From Roseateles sp049532965 (GTDB lineage: Bacteria > Pseudomonadota > Gammaproteobacteria > Burkholderiales > Burkholderiaceae_C): 64,000 nt of DNA. Below are positions 40,392 to 48,282 of this stretch, one piece after another (the stretch's first letter is position 1; every line of letters begins with the position of its first letter). The stretch lies in NCBI RefSeq assembly GCF_049532965.1, contig NZ_CP186694.1, positions 1,612,001 to 1,676,000 on the forward strand, in the 5' to 3' direction. The notes beneath the pieces are model-generated. The model was not told the origin of the DNA and ran no database searches. It saw only the letters and a program-made list of their open reading frames with translations. Made by a program: the position numbers and the translations under genes.

Positions 40392-43094
40392 TCACTCCCT
40401 CCCTGTCGCTTGTTGTGCCCGACCCAGCGCATCGAACGCGCGGTTCATCGACCGCTTGAGCGCGCCCTGCGGGTCCTTGGCGTCTTCTTTGGTCCGATTG
40501 CCGCTGGCGTCCAGCGCGTAGGCGATGCGGTTGCCGAGCGTGTCCGACACCGCGATGAGCCGATGCGCATCGTCGTACTCGTAGCTCACCGCGCTGCCAT
40601 CGGGCTGCGTCGACTTCTTGAGCAGGCCCGTTGGCCAGTACTCGTAGCTCGTCACCTTGCCTGCCGTCGCTGTCGACGTCAGGCGCTGGCGCAGGTCGTA
40701 CGCGTAGCTCGTGGAGGTGCCGTTGGCATCGACCATCTCCAGCGGCTGGCCGTAGGCGTTGTAGCGGATGAAGTGCGTCAGATGGCCCTTGGCATTGGCC
40801 GTCGACTTCAAGTCCCCGATCGTGTGATCGGCCGTCGTGTCGGTGTAGTACGCGTTGGTCGTGATGACCTTGCCGCGCGAGTCCGTCTCGGTCAGCACCT
40901 GCCCCGTGGCGTTGTAGGTCCACCGGGTCGCGCGAGCTGGCACGCCGCTCTGCAGCACGGCATTGAAGCCCTGCCCTCCCGCCTCGTCAGTCGTGGCCTG
41001 CTCCACGCGCTTGCACAGCACGACGATCGGCTTGCCGTCCGGCAGCTTCGCGTCCGCCGGCGCGCAGCTTGCCACCGCGTTGGCATTGAACGGATCAGGC
41101 TGACCGTTGTAGACCAGCGTCGTGATGCGGCGCGGCTCGGCCGTCTTCACCGCAAGCGGCCAATCCGGATGCCATTGCGTCGACACCTTGCGCGCGCCGG
41201 CCGGGAGCGTGCCCGCGACCGATGCGCAATCGACCGCCGCAGTCAGTCCTTCGACGCGGGACGTCTCCAGGTTCCGGCTCATGTCGTAGTTCATGCAACT
41301 GCGGTTGCCATTGAAGTCATCGAGCCGCGTGACGTTCAGGTTGGCATCGAACGAACGCGAGGACGTCACCGCAGCGCTTCCGGCACCTGCCGCCTGAGAC
41401 TTGAGTGTCCACTTCGGCAGCCCGAACGAAGCCGTCGACTCCAGTGCCTGCACCTCTCCGTTGGGCAGTCGCACCATCGTGCGCACAGGCGGCTTCAGTT
41501 CATGGTCGCGCCACACCACACCGGCGTCGGGGTCGTATCGCTCCGCGACCTTCATTTCCGGCGGCGTTTCCCACGTCACCAAATACGAATCCAGTCCGAG
41601 CGCCCGCTGCGTGGACACCGCCCGCCCGAGCGAGTCATAGCCGTAGGTGGCCGCACGCGCGCCGCGCTCGTCCAGGTAGCCCGTCAGCGCCCAGGACAGG
41701 TCGGCGTGCTCGTACATCATCTGCTGTGCAGTTCCGTCAGCCCATTCCAGCCGGCCGACCTGTCCGTTCGCGCCGTAGCCGATCGTGACCCGGCCCTGAC
41801 CGGGATCTACGATGGCAGCCACGCGCGACGCCGGTTCTGCGCCCACGAGCGTGTATTCGAAGAGCCACCGGCGCCCGAAGTGGTCCGTCAGGGACAGCGG
41901 AAGACCTTCGTCCTGCGCCTGCACGGTCACCGTGCCAAGGCCAGTCCTCGCGATCGACAAGGTGCGTCCATCCAGCGCGGTGATCTTGAGCAACTGCCCG
42001 CGGTCGTTGTACTCCTCCAGCCGCATCGCGTCCGCATCCCGGTAGAGGTAGCCCTGGGTCGTGCTGCTCAGCCGGTCGTTCAGCATGCCGCTCGCCGGCG
42101 CGAGGCCAGCAGCGCCTTGTTGAAAAGTGGTCCAGGCGCCTCCTCCGCGCGAGACGTTCACCAGACGCGCATTGCCAACCGTCGAGAAGTACAGCCCCTT
42201 GTCGAAGCTCGCCGTCCATCGCGGACCGAAGGTCGCGGGGTTCGAACGCGGGAACGGCGAGGCTCCGGGCTCATACTGGATCTTCTCGGAGTTGTAGATC
42301 AGGCTCAGCCCGGCCCAAGGCTGCCAGCCTGCGGCAATCGACTGCACTTTCAGGCCCTGCTCCGGAAAGATCGGATTGCCGTAGCAGGTATTGCAAGGCT
42401 TGAAGATCATCCGATCCACCACAGGCACGCAACTGTCGCCTTCCGGGACGAAGACGCCGTTGCGGCACACGCATTCCCTGCTGGCGCCTTCGAAATCAAT
42501 GCCGTCCATCTTCCCGCCCGGTGTTCGGCACGTCTTCTGAATGACCACGGAATTCTTGAAAGTGACCGTCTGGCCCGGAGGGCTGTAACAGTTCTCTTTC
42601 GCCAGCGTGACTGTGGTGCCTGTGTAGCGGCATTGCCCTAGCCCATAGTTGAGGTAGGGTTGGAGCTCACAGGCGCCGACAGTCCACGATATGGGTGCCG
42701 CGCACGATTTCGGGTCGTAATCGTTCCCGTAGCTCAGCAAGAACGCCATGGCGCGAGCCAAGGTCTGCTCCGGCGTTCCATAGGCTTTGCCGTCCACCCG
42801 AATCGTGTATTGGCCACAGAAGTTATCAGGCGTGAAGTCGGCGGTGGCCGGACACGTGCCACCGGCGTACGAAGAGCCATAGAAGTTCGTCGAGGCGTCG
42901 TCCCACTTGACCGGCGGCAAGCGCCTCTCGTAGGCGTGGACCTGAAGCGCGCCGCACGCCGCCGCGAAACACAGCAGCAAGCGGGCGATGATGCCGACGG
43001 ACCGCTGCGACAGCGACGACCGCAGGCCAGCGGCCGCTGAATCGGCCCGGCCCCATTCAAGAGGCCAGCAGCGAGGACGGGAGAGAAACCACAT
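40392..43094 (-). CDS. Exported YD-repeat protein lacking an RHS core (upstream half of tandem Rhs pair)
   Basis: A 900-residue protein. Its leader ends with a hydrophobic stretch (IARLLLCFAAACGALQVHA). A Cys-rich N-terminal third (about 60-270: CPATADFTPDNFC, ECVCRNGVFVPEGDSC, CNTCYGNPI) is followed by a DUF6531-like start (YNSEKIQYEPG) and many YD repeats to the very end (YEYWPTGLLKKS, YEYDDAHRLIAV, AYALDASGNRT). It stops inside a repeat (AFDALGRAQQATGRE) without a core domain, just before the second protein starts with its own signal peptide. The two probably assemble one shell; a broken single gene is less likely. Confidence 0.85.
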   Translation of the reverse strand: MWFLSRPRCWPLEWGRADSAAAGLRSSLSQRSVGIIARLLLCFAAACGALQVHAYERRLPPVKWDDASTNFYGSSYAGGTCPATADFTPDNFCGQYTIRVDGKAYGTPEQTLARAMAFLLSYGNDYDPKSCAAPISWTVGACELQPYLNYGLGQCRYTGTTVTLAKENCYSPPGQTVTFKNSVVIQKTCRTPGGKMDGIDFEGASRECVCRNGVFVPEGDSCVPVVDRMIFKPCNTCYGNPIFPEQGLKVQSIAAGWQPWAGLSLIYNSEKIQYEPGASPFPRSNPATFGPRWTASFDKGLYFSTVGNARLVNVSRGGGAWTTFQQGAAGLAPASGMLNDRLSSTTQGYLYRDADAMRLEEYNDRGQLLKITALDGRTLSIARTGLGTVTVQAQDEGLPLSLTDHFGRRWLFEYTLVGAEPASRVAAIVDPGQGRVTIGYGANGQVGRLEWADGTAQQMMYEHADLSWALTGYLDERGARAATYGYDSLGRAVSTQRALGLDSYLVTWETPPEMKVAERYDPDAGVVWRDHELKPPVRTMVRLPNGEVQALESTASFGLPKWTLKSQAAGAGSAAVTSSRSFDANLNVTRLDDFNGNRSCMNYDMSRNLETSRVEGLTAAVDCASVAGTLPAGARKVSTQWHPDWPLAVKTAEPRRITTLVYNGQPDPFNANAVASCAPADAKLPDGKPIVVLCKRVEQATTDEAGGQGFNAVLQSGVPARATRWTYNATGQVLTETDSRGKVITTNAYYTDTTADHTIGDLKSTANAKGHLTHFIRYNAYGQPLEMVDANGTSTSYAYDLRQRLTSTATAGKVTSYEYWPTGLLKKSTQPDGSAVSYEYDDAHRLIAVSDTLGNRIAYALDASGNRTKEDAKDPQGALKRSMNRAFDALGRAQQATGRE

Positions 43095-43331
43095 GAACGA
43101 CTCCGACGATGCAACACGAGCGCATCAGGGAGCCACCGCCCGCCAGCAGCGGCGTGCGCATGCACCTCACGGCCAACGTCTGTCGCGTGTGCCGTAAGGA
43201 CCCTCTCTCCCTGATCGGGGCGGGATTCTGCCCGAACGAAGCTGCTCATGCGTCACGCGTCAGCTCGATTACGCATGCCACGACGACATCACCAAACGAT
43301 GCGAAGGTTATGAACGAGCGCCGCACGTTCC
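43095..43331. other. Gap between the Rhs operon and the IS3 remnant
   Basis: About 240 bases that must hold the promoter of the Rhs operon on the minus strand. I see no clear -35/-10 pair and no complete gene. Confidence 0.3.
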
Positions 43332-43430
43332 TCACGGCGCTCGGCGATGGATCAACTCGGTCTTGTAGAGCCCGTTGATCGTCCCCGCGAGCGCCTTGTC
43401 GTGACCCTCTCTTGGACCCGACCGAGACCC
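43332..43430 (-). pseudogene. Decayed IS3-family transposase (OrfB) fragment
   Basis: Reading the minus strand from 43403 gives HDKALAGTINGLYKTEL followed by IHRRAP and a stop. This is close to the conserved integrase-core segment of IS3-group OrfB, usually DNALAETINGLYKTELIHRR. Upstream residues (SGPRG) are already degraded, and the frame ends where the real protein would continue. No terminal repeats are visible. It marks a past insertion at the outer boundary of the Rhs island. Confidence 0.7.
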
Positions 43431-43435
43431 GCCCG

Positions 43436-43825
43436 CTAAACGTCCAGCTTGAAGCCGAGGTCCAGGTCACACGCGGCCTGCCCGCCGCGCAGCCCGAAGT
43501 CCTCAAGCGCAGGCGCATGGAGCATGATGTTCACCTCCGCCGGAGGCACGCCGAGTTCGGCAAACCGCCGGACGACCGCCCGATACAGCGCACGCTTGGC
43601 CTCGATTGAACGGCCCGGAAACAAATGGATCTGGACCAGCAGATAGTCTTCCGTCTTGCCGCCCGGCACGATGCAATGCGCAGCGCGGTGTTCCTGATAC
43701 CGGATGTCGTGGTCGTCGTCCGGTACTCGCAGTGACTCTCTCAGGGCCTCGTGAAGCGCCGACATCAACGCGCCGACCTCGTTGTCAGCACGAGGGCGAT
43801 GGCTGTGAATGAAACAGATTGGCAT
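43436..43825 (-). CDS. Tautomerase-family protein
   Basis: A 129-residue protein. The N-terminal Met-Pro exposes a catalytic Pro1 after Met removal, as in the tautomerase superfamily. Other features: DHDIRYQEHRAAHC, DYLLVQIHLFPGRSIEAKRALYRAVVRRF (a shared tautomerase helix) and PPAEVNIMLHAPALEDFGLRGG. It fits the 4-oxalocrotonate tautomerase-like, longer Tautomerase_2 type. The substrate is unknown. The GNAT gene lies upstream on the same strand with a 30-base gap. Confidence 0.82.
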   Translation of the reverse strand: MPICFIHSHRPRADNEVGALMSALHEALRESLRVPDDDHDIRYQEHRAAHCIVPGGKTEDYLLVQIHLFPGRSIEAKRALYRAVVRRFAELGVPPAEVNIMLHAPALEDFGLRGGQAACDLDLGFKLDV

Positions 43826-43855
43826 GCTGGTCTTTCAACTCGTCTTCTGGTCCGC

Positions 43856-44386
43856 TCATTGGCACAGCCGTGCCAACACCCGGTTCGGATACGCCTGCCC
43901 TTCAAACTCATAGCTCGTCTGCCCGATGTCGGCATAGCCGCAGCGCGCATAGAAAGCACGCGCCCGCTCGTTGCCTTCCCAAGCCGTGAGCCAGAGCGTC
44001 CGTGCGCCTCCCTCGGCGGCCACGCCTTCAGCTGCGGACAACAGCCGGCGCCCGAGCCCGATCGATTGAAAGCGCGGCTGCACATACAGCCGCACAAGCT
44101 CGGAGCCGGATACCTCCCCGGCGGGTGCCGCCCGGTCGTTGATCGTGAGTTCCGCGAATCCCGCGAGCCCCGCTCCCCTCATCGCGAGCAGGAACCTTCT
44201 CTCCGGCTCCCTGAGCCTCGCTTCAAATGCCTCGACGGCGTATTCGCGAAACGCCTCACGCGCAAGGTCCGGTCGCACGCCGTCGATGGCGTAGGTATCG
44301 AGGAACACCTGGATGGCGAGCGCCGAGATCGCCAGCACATCATCAGGCACGCCCGTGCGGAGGATCAATTGATCGGTCGAGGTCAT
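43856..44386 (-). CDS. GNAT-family N-acetyltransferase
   Basis: A 176-residue protein from the ATG at 44386. It has the GNAT fold: ILRTGVPDDVLAISALA, LLAMRGAGLAGFAELTI, acetyl-CoA loop LYVQPRFQSIGLGRRLLSAA, and LWLTAWEGNERARAFYARCGY. It acetylates an unknown amine. A frame upstream is open but has no start signal; GATACT lies eight bases before the ATG, which suggests a very short leader. It is divergent from the racemase gene. Confidence 0.87.
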   Translation of the reverse strand: MTSTDQLILRTGVPDDVLAISALAIQVFLDTYAIDGVRPDLAREAFREYAVEAFEARLREPERRFLLAMRGAGLAGFAELTINDRAAPAGEVSGSELVRLYVQPRFQSIGLGRRLLSAAEGVAAEGGARTLWLTAWEGNERARAFYARCGYADIGQTSYEFEGQAYPNRVLARLCQ

Positions 44387-44465
44387 GGCGCCCGAGTATC
44401 CCTGCCCAGCGCAGCAACGCTCCGCTGTGGTCTGATGGCCTCCCGACCAAGACCCCGCTGACACG

Positions 44466-45173
44466 ATGAACACCGCCCCTCCCCTGCACATCGGCATCGT
44501 CGGCTGCTCCGCCGAAGGCGCGGCGCTGTGCTACCGGACGATCTGTGCCGAAGGCGCCGAAGCGCTCGGCCCCCATGCGCATCCCGAGATCAGCCTGCAC
44601 ACGCCGTCACTGCATCGCTATGTCGAGGCCCTGGACCGCGGCGACCGGCAAGGCGTGGCTGACTTGATGCTCGACTCCGCGCATCGGCTCAAGGCCGCAG
44701 GCGCGCAATTGCTGATCTGCCCCGACAACACCATCCATCAAGCCTTCGACCTGGTGGAGCCCCGCTCGCCCTTGCCGTGGCTCCACATCGCACGCGTTGT
44801 CGCCGAGGAAGCGCGCCGGCGCGGATTCCGCCGTGTCGGTGTGCTCGGGACGCGTTGGCTGGTCCGCAGCGAGGTCTATCCCGAGGCGCTCGCCGCCGCC
44901 GGCCTGGAAGCTGTCCGGCCCAGCGACGCGTGGCGAGACGAGCTCGGCGCGCTGATCATGGACGAGTTGGTCCCCGGCCGCATCGGCCCCGGCACCGTCG
45001 GCCGATTCCAGGCCGCCATCGACGCACTGCGCGAACGCGGCTGCGATGCCGTCGTGCTCGGTTGCACCGAGATCCCGCTGATCATCAGCGACGACAACGC
45101 CTCGCTGCCAACGCTCGACTCCACCCGGCTGCTCGCGCGCGCCGCGCTGCGCGCTGCCATCGCCGCTCGCTGA
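44466..45173 (+). CDS. Aspartate/glutamate racemase-family protein
   Basis: A 235-residue protein of the two-domain Asp/Glu racemase fold. It starts IGIVGCSAEGAALCYRTI; the second catalytic Cys is in VLGCTEIPLII. The first active-site loop reads LICPDNTIHQAFD, with Asp in place of the Cys/Thr of the usual CNT motif. This variant is known in the broader family, and it leaves the exact reaction (racemisation, isomerisation or decarboxylation) open. It is divergent from the GNAT gene with an 80-base gap. Confidence 0.85.
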   Translation: MNTAPPLHIGIVGCSAEGAALCYRTICAEGAEALGPHAHPEISLHTPSLHRYVEALDRGDRQGVADLMLDSAHRLKAAGAQLLICPDNTIHQAFDLVEPRSPLPWLHIARVVAEEARRRGFRRVGVLGTRWLVRSEVYPEALAAAGLEAVRPSDAWRDELGALIMDELVPGRIGPGTVGRFQAAIDALRERGCDAVVLGCTEIPLIISDDNASLPTLDSTRLLARAALRAAIAAR

Positions 45174-45208
45174 AACGCCGCACTCGCCCTCCGGCCGGCG
45201 CCTGGTCC

Positions 45209-46618
45209 TCAGGCCTCGATCGTCATCGCGAGCGCCGCCATGCCGGGCGCACACACGCGATTGCGGCCCTCGTGCTTGGCGCGATAGAGCTGCCGGTCCG
45301 CCTCATCGAGCATCGCCGCCACGGGCATCGCCATCGCGCCCGTGCCGTCGTCGCCGCAAAGGCCCAGGCTCAGCGTCACCGACAGGCCCGGCGCGATCGC
45401 CGCCCATGGCCCCGCCTGCACCGCGCGGCCGACCTTCTCGCACAGCGTGATCGCCTCGGTCAGCGGCGTGTCGGCCAGCGCGATGACGAACTCCTCGCCG
45501 CCAAGCCGCGCCACCACGTCGGCCGCACGCACCTGCTGGCGAAGGATCCGCGCCACTGCCTGCAGCACCTGGTCTCCGATCGCATGCGAGTGCTCGTCAT
45601 TGATCCGCTTGAAGAAGTCGATGTCCGCCAGCACCACCGCCAGCGGCTGCCCTTGCCGACGGCATTGCGCCTGCAAGGCGGGCATGACCTCCTCCAGATA
45701 GCGCCGGTTGTGCAGGCCGGTCAGCGCGTCGCGCAGGCTCAGCTCGCGCAGTTGCGCCGCCTGTTCCGTGATCGTGGCGTGACGCCGCGCCAACTCCTCG
45801 CTCATCGCATTGAAGGCGCGGGCCAGCGTGGCCACCTCGTCCCGTCCCTGGGACTGGACCGGCGCATGAGCCTTCCCCTGGCCGACGGACCTTGCCGCCG
45901 CGGTGAGCCGACGCAGCGGCACGCTCAGTCCCTGCCCCAGCAGCACGCCCAGCACCACGGCAAGCGCGGCGGCCGCCGCCAGGCCATACAGCAGCGCCTC
46001 TCGCACCGCTGCCATGTAGAGCTTGTCGGTGGGACTCGCGCTCAGCACGCCCTCCGTCGAGACATGTGCGACGGTGCGGCCGTCGACGACGACCGGCTCG
46101 GCCAGCGCCCGGGCTTCAGCCGGCAGCAGCTCACCATCCTCGTGGATGCCGCCGCCCAGCAGCACGCGGAAATTCGCGTCGGTCAGGATGAACCGGAATG
46201 CAGGCTCGCGCCCTCGCGAACGGGGACCCGGCCGCTCCACTCCGGAGTCCCGGCCCGAATCCCGCGCCGAGTCCCGCTCCGGATACCGCTCCGGATTTCG
46301 CGTCGAATCCCGCTCCGGATCGCGCGGTCGCGCCGGCGGGTCCCACCGGCTCTGCCGATCCCCGCCCGGTCCGCCTTGCGGCAAGCCCCGCCGGTTGGCC
46401 ATGAAGTCGCGGAACGCGCGCTGCGACTCGCCGGGCCGCCATTCGCCGTGCTCGGCCCAGAACGACGCCACCGACTGGCGGAAATGCTGGCTCGCCAGCT
46501 TCGCCCGGTTCGAGTCGAACTTCCGCTGCAGATCCCAGAACGCCACGCCCCCGGCGGTCAGCACCGCCGCCAGGCCTGTCAGCATCAGCGCCAACACCAG
46601 TTTCCAGCGCAGCGTCAT
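45209..46618 (-). CDS. Membrane-bound diguanylate cyclase (sensor-HAMP-GGDEF)
   Basis: A 469-residue protein from the ATG at 46618, with GGAGGAGATAACG upstream. TM1 spans about 7-27 and TM2 about 190-210, with a periplasmic part between that includes a charged repeat region (Asp-Pro-Glu/Arg-rich, about 100-135). HAMP follows (PLRRLTAAARSVGQGKA), then GGDEF with LTGLHNRRYLEEV, FFKRINDEHSH and the active motif GGEEF near 373-377. An I-site RAAD lies five residues before it, so product inhibition is likely. It makes cyclic di-GMP. TACAAT at 46646-46651 is a candidate -10; read-through from the rod-like gene is possible. Confidence 0.93.
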   Translation of the reverse strand: MTLRWKLVLALMLTGLAAVLTAGGVAFWDLQRKFDSNRAKLASQHFRQSVASFWAEHGEWRPGESQRAFRDFMANRRGLPQGGPGGDRQSRWDPPARPRDPERDSTRNPERYPERDSARDSGRDSGVERPGPRSRGREPAFRFILTDANFRVLLGGGIHEDGELLPAEARALAEPVVVDGRTVAHVSTEGVLSASPTDKLYMAAVREALLYGLAAAAALAVVLGVLLGQGLSVPLRRLTAAARSVGQGKAHAPVQSQGRDEVATLARAFNAMSEELARRHATITEQAAQLRELSLRDALTGLHNRRYLEEVMPALQAQCRRQGQPLAVVLADIDFFKRINDEHSHAIGDQVLQAVARILRQQVRAADVVARLGGEEFVIALADTPLTEAITLCEKVGRAVQAGPWAAIAPGLSVTLSLGLCGDDGTGAMAMPVAAMLDEADRQLYRAKHEGRNRVCAPGMAALAMTIEA

Positions 46619-46645
46619 CGTTATCTCCTCCCTCAATGGACGCGC

Positions 46646-46651
46646 ATTGTA
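46646..46651 (-). promoter_or_regulatory. Candidate -10 element of the GGDEF gene
   Basis: Minus-strand TACAAT lies 27 bases before the start codon at 46618. No good -35 is visible. Confidence 0.4.
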
Positions 46652-46692
46652 GGAAGGCCCCCGCCGCTCCCGCCGCGGGGTGTCCCGGAGGA

Positions 46693-46998
46693 TCAGACGT
46701 GGATGTCGAGCAGCGCGCCCTCGGCGCGGAGCTGCGATTGCAGCACCCGCAGGTTGCCGACGAACGCATAGGTGGCCGATTGCTGCTCGACCAGGTCCGC
46801 CGCCAGGTCCGCGCCGGGCTCGGGCAGCTTCTCGACGCGGGTGGTCACGCCGTTGCCGTCGGCAGCGGTCTGGGCTTCGATGCGTTCCCGGCGGTACTCC
46901 GGCGTGGCGGCGTTCGCGACATTGTTCGCGGACGCGCGCAGGCGCTCGTTGGCGGCGGACATGCCGGACAAGGCGGTCGACAGGCTGACGGTGGACAT
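46693..46998 (-). CDS. Minimal flagellar rod-like protein
   Basis: A 101-residue protein with the rod N-terminal helix (LSTALSGMSAANERLRASANNVANAATPEY, cf. Flg_bb_rod) and a short C-terminal helix (LAADLVEQQSATYAFVGNLRVLQSQ) like those of FlgC/FlgG, but with almost no domain between. It would join the rod or a similar axial structure in the periplasm, exported by the flagellar apparatus. No other flagellar gene is near. The promoter at 47078-47104 matches sigma-28 very well, so it should be switched on late in flagellum assembly. Confidence 0.8.
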   Translation of the reverse strand: MSTVSLSTALSGMSAANERLRASANNVANAATPEYRRERIEAQTAADGNGVTTRVEKLPEPGADLAADLVEQQSATYAFVGNLRVLQSQLRAEGALLDIHV

Positions 46999-47077
46999 GG
47001 CGTTTTCCCGGATCCGGCCCGGTGCGCGCTTCGCCGTCCCCTCCGGAACCGGCCTCAAGCGTCTGGGCTCTCCGCCG

Positions 47078-47104
47078 TCATCGGCACTTCCCCGGCGATC
47101 TTTA
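47078..47104 (-). promoter_or_regulatory. Sigma-28 (FliA) promoter of the rod-like gene
   Basis: On the minus strand TAAAG, 14 bases and GCCGATGA match the FliA consensus TAAAG-N14-GCCGATAA with one change. It lies 80-106 bases before the rod-like start at 46998. Confidence 0.7.
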
Positions 47105-47190
47105 GAAAAGAAATGCGTTTTCGCCGCTTTTTTTTCGACCGCCGCCAAAATGGCCACGCACTGTCGCCAGCGGCGCCATCCGGCGACAAA

Positions 47191-48120
47191 TCAGATGCCG
47201 GCCAGTTCCTCGTAGCTGCCGTTGGAGACGAAGACCCGCACGCTGTCCCCGCCGGCGGCCTTGGCTTCCGTGCAGGCCAGCTCGCCGGCGCCGAGCACCG
47301 CCTCGACGGTATCGAGGGACGGCTGCAGCTGCACCACCCCCAGGCTCGCCTTGACGCGCGCGCGGTGCAGCCCCCAGCGCAGCCGGTAGGCGGCGATCGC
47401 CGAGCGGACCTTCTCCGCCACGATCTGCGCGTAGTGCTGGTCGCAATCGGGCAACAGCACGACGAAGTGATCGTGTTCCAGCCGTGCCACGGTGTCGGAC
47501 GCGCGGACCTTGGTCACCAGCATCTGGCCCAGGCCGTACAGGAAGTGCTCCGCGACCTCCGCCCCCATGCCGTGGACGACCTCGCTGAACTTGTCGATGT
47601 CGATGAACAGCACCGACACCGGCTCATGCCGCCGGCTGCCGACGTGCTCGGCCAGGCGGCGCTCCATCTCGCGCCGGTTGGCGAGCTCGGTGACCTCGTC
47701 ATGCTTGGCCGACCAGGTCGGCTGCATCCGCTGGGTGCGCGCCGCGGTGACGTCCTCGACCACCCACATCGCCTCGCCCGCGGGCTGTTCCCAGTGCACC
47801 GGCGTCGCCTGCAACCGTCCCCAGAAGCGGGAGCCGTCGCGGCGGACAAACTCGACTTCCTCGTCCAGCGGCCGTCCCGCCCCGAACGCGGTGCCCATGC
47901 GGGCATGCAGCGCCTGGTGCGCAGCCTCGGACACGACCACCGCGCGCTGGTCGGTACCGGCCAGGTCGGTTTCGTCGCCGTGCCCGAACAGATGATTGAA
48001 ATGCTCGCTGACCACCTCGAACCGGCCGGCGCCCACGAAGGCCACCGCCAGTGGCGCCCGCACCAGCAGCGCCCGCATGCGGGCGGCGATCGGGTCGGCG
48101 GCGTCGTGTTGGGATTGCAT
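47191..48120 (-). CDS. PAS-GGDEF protein with degenerate active site
   Basis: A 309-residue cytoplasmic protein; AGGAGA lies upstream of the ATG. PAS (about 15-135; FGAGRPLDEEVEFVRRDGSRFWG, VVEDVTA) is followed by a GGDEF fold (about 145-305; TELANRREMERRL, SVLFIDIDKFSEVV). The GGDEF motif itself is ARLEHDHFVVLL, so the catalytic Gly-Gly pair is gone. It therefore cannot make cyclic di-GMP and may bind nucleotide or regulate a partner. It neighbours the active GGEEF protein two genes away. Confidence 0.87.
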   Translation of the reverse strand: MQSQHDAADPIAARMRALLVRAPLAVAFVGAGRFEVVSEHFNHLFGHGDETDLAGTDQRAVVVSEAAHQALHARMGTAFGAGRPLDEEVEFVRRDGSRFWGRLQATPVHWEQPAGEAMWVVEDVTAARTQRMQPTWSAKHDEVTELANRREMERRLAEHVGSRRHEPVSVLFIDIDKFSEVVHGMGAEVAEHFLYGLGQMLVTKVRASDTVARLEHDHFVVLLPDCDQHYAQIVAEKVRSAIAAYRLRWGLHRARVKASLGVVQLQPSLDTVEAVLGAGELACTEAKAAGGDSVRVFVSNGSYEELAGI

Positions 48121-48282
48121 GTCGTCTCCTGGCTCGCCTGCTGGCGGATGGCGAAGGTGTACCCGTTTTGACGGGACCTGGAAACCCCGGACAGGACCCG
48201 GTTCCGGGGAGCCGCCCTTCCCCCGGACGGCCCGTCCTTCGAGCGGGGCAAAGGCGCACCCCGCACCCCGCGCGAAGCCCCC

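Noticed and set aside
40385..40394. The break between the two Rhs genes read as a frameshift or sequencing error
   Set aside because: The second gene has a proper ribosome-binding site, start codon and signal peptide, so two proteins are more likely.
40260..42641. A 793-codon plus-strand frame across the Rhs genes
   Set aside because: Shadow of the YD-repeat gene on the minus strand. It has no ribosome-binding site and no domain.
46240..46330. Regular short repeats as a CRISPR array
   Set aside because: The units are 10-15 bases, in frame within the GGDEF gene and without unique spacers.
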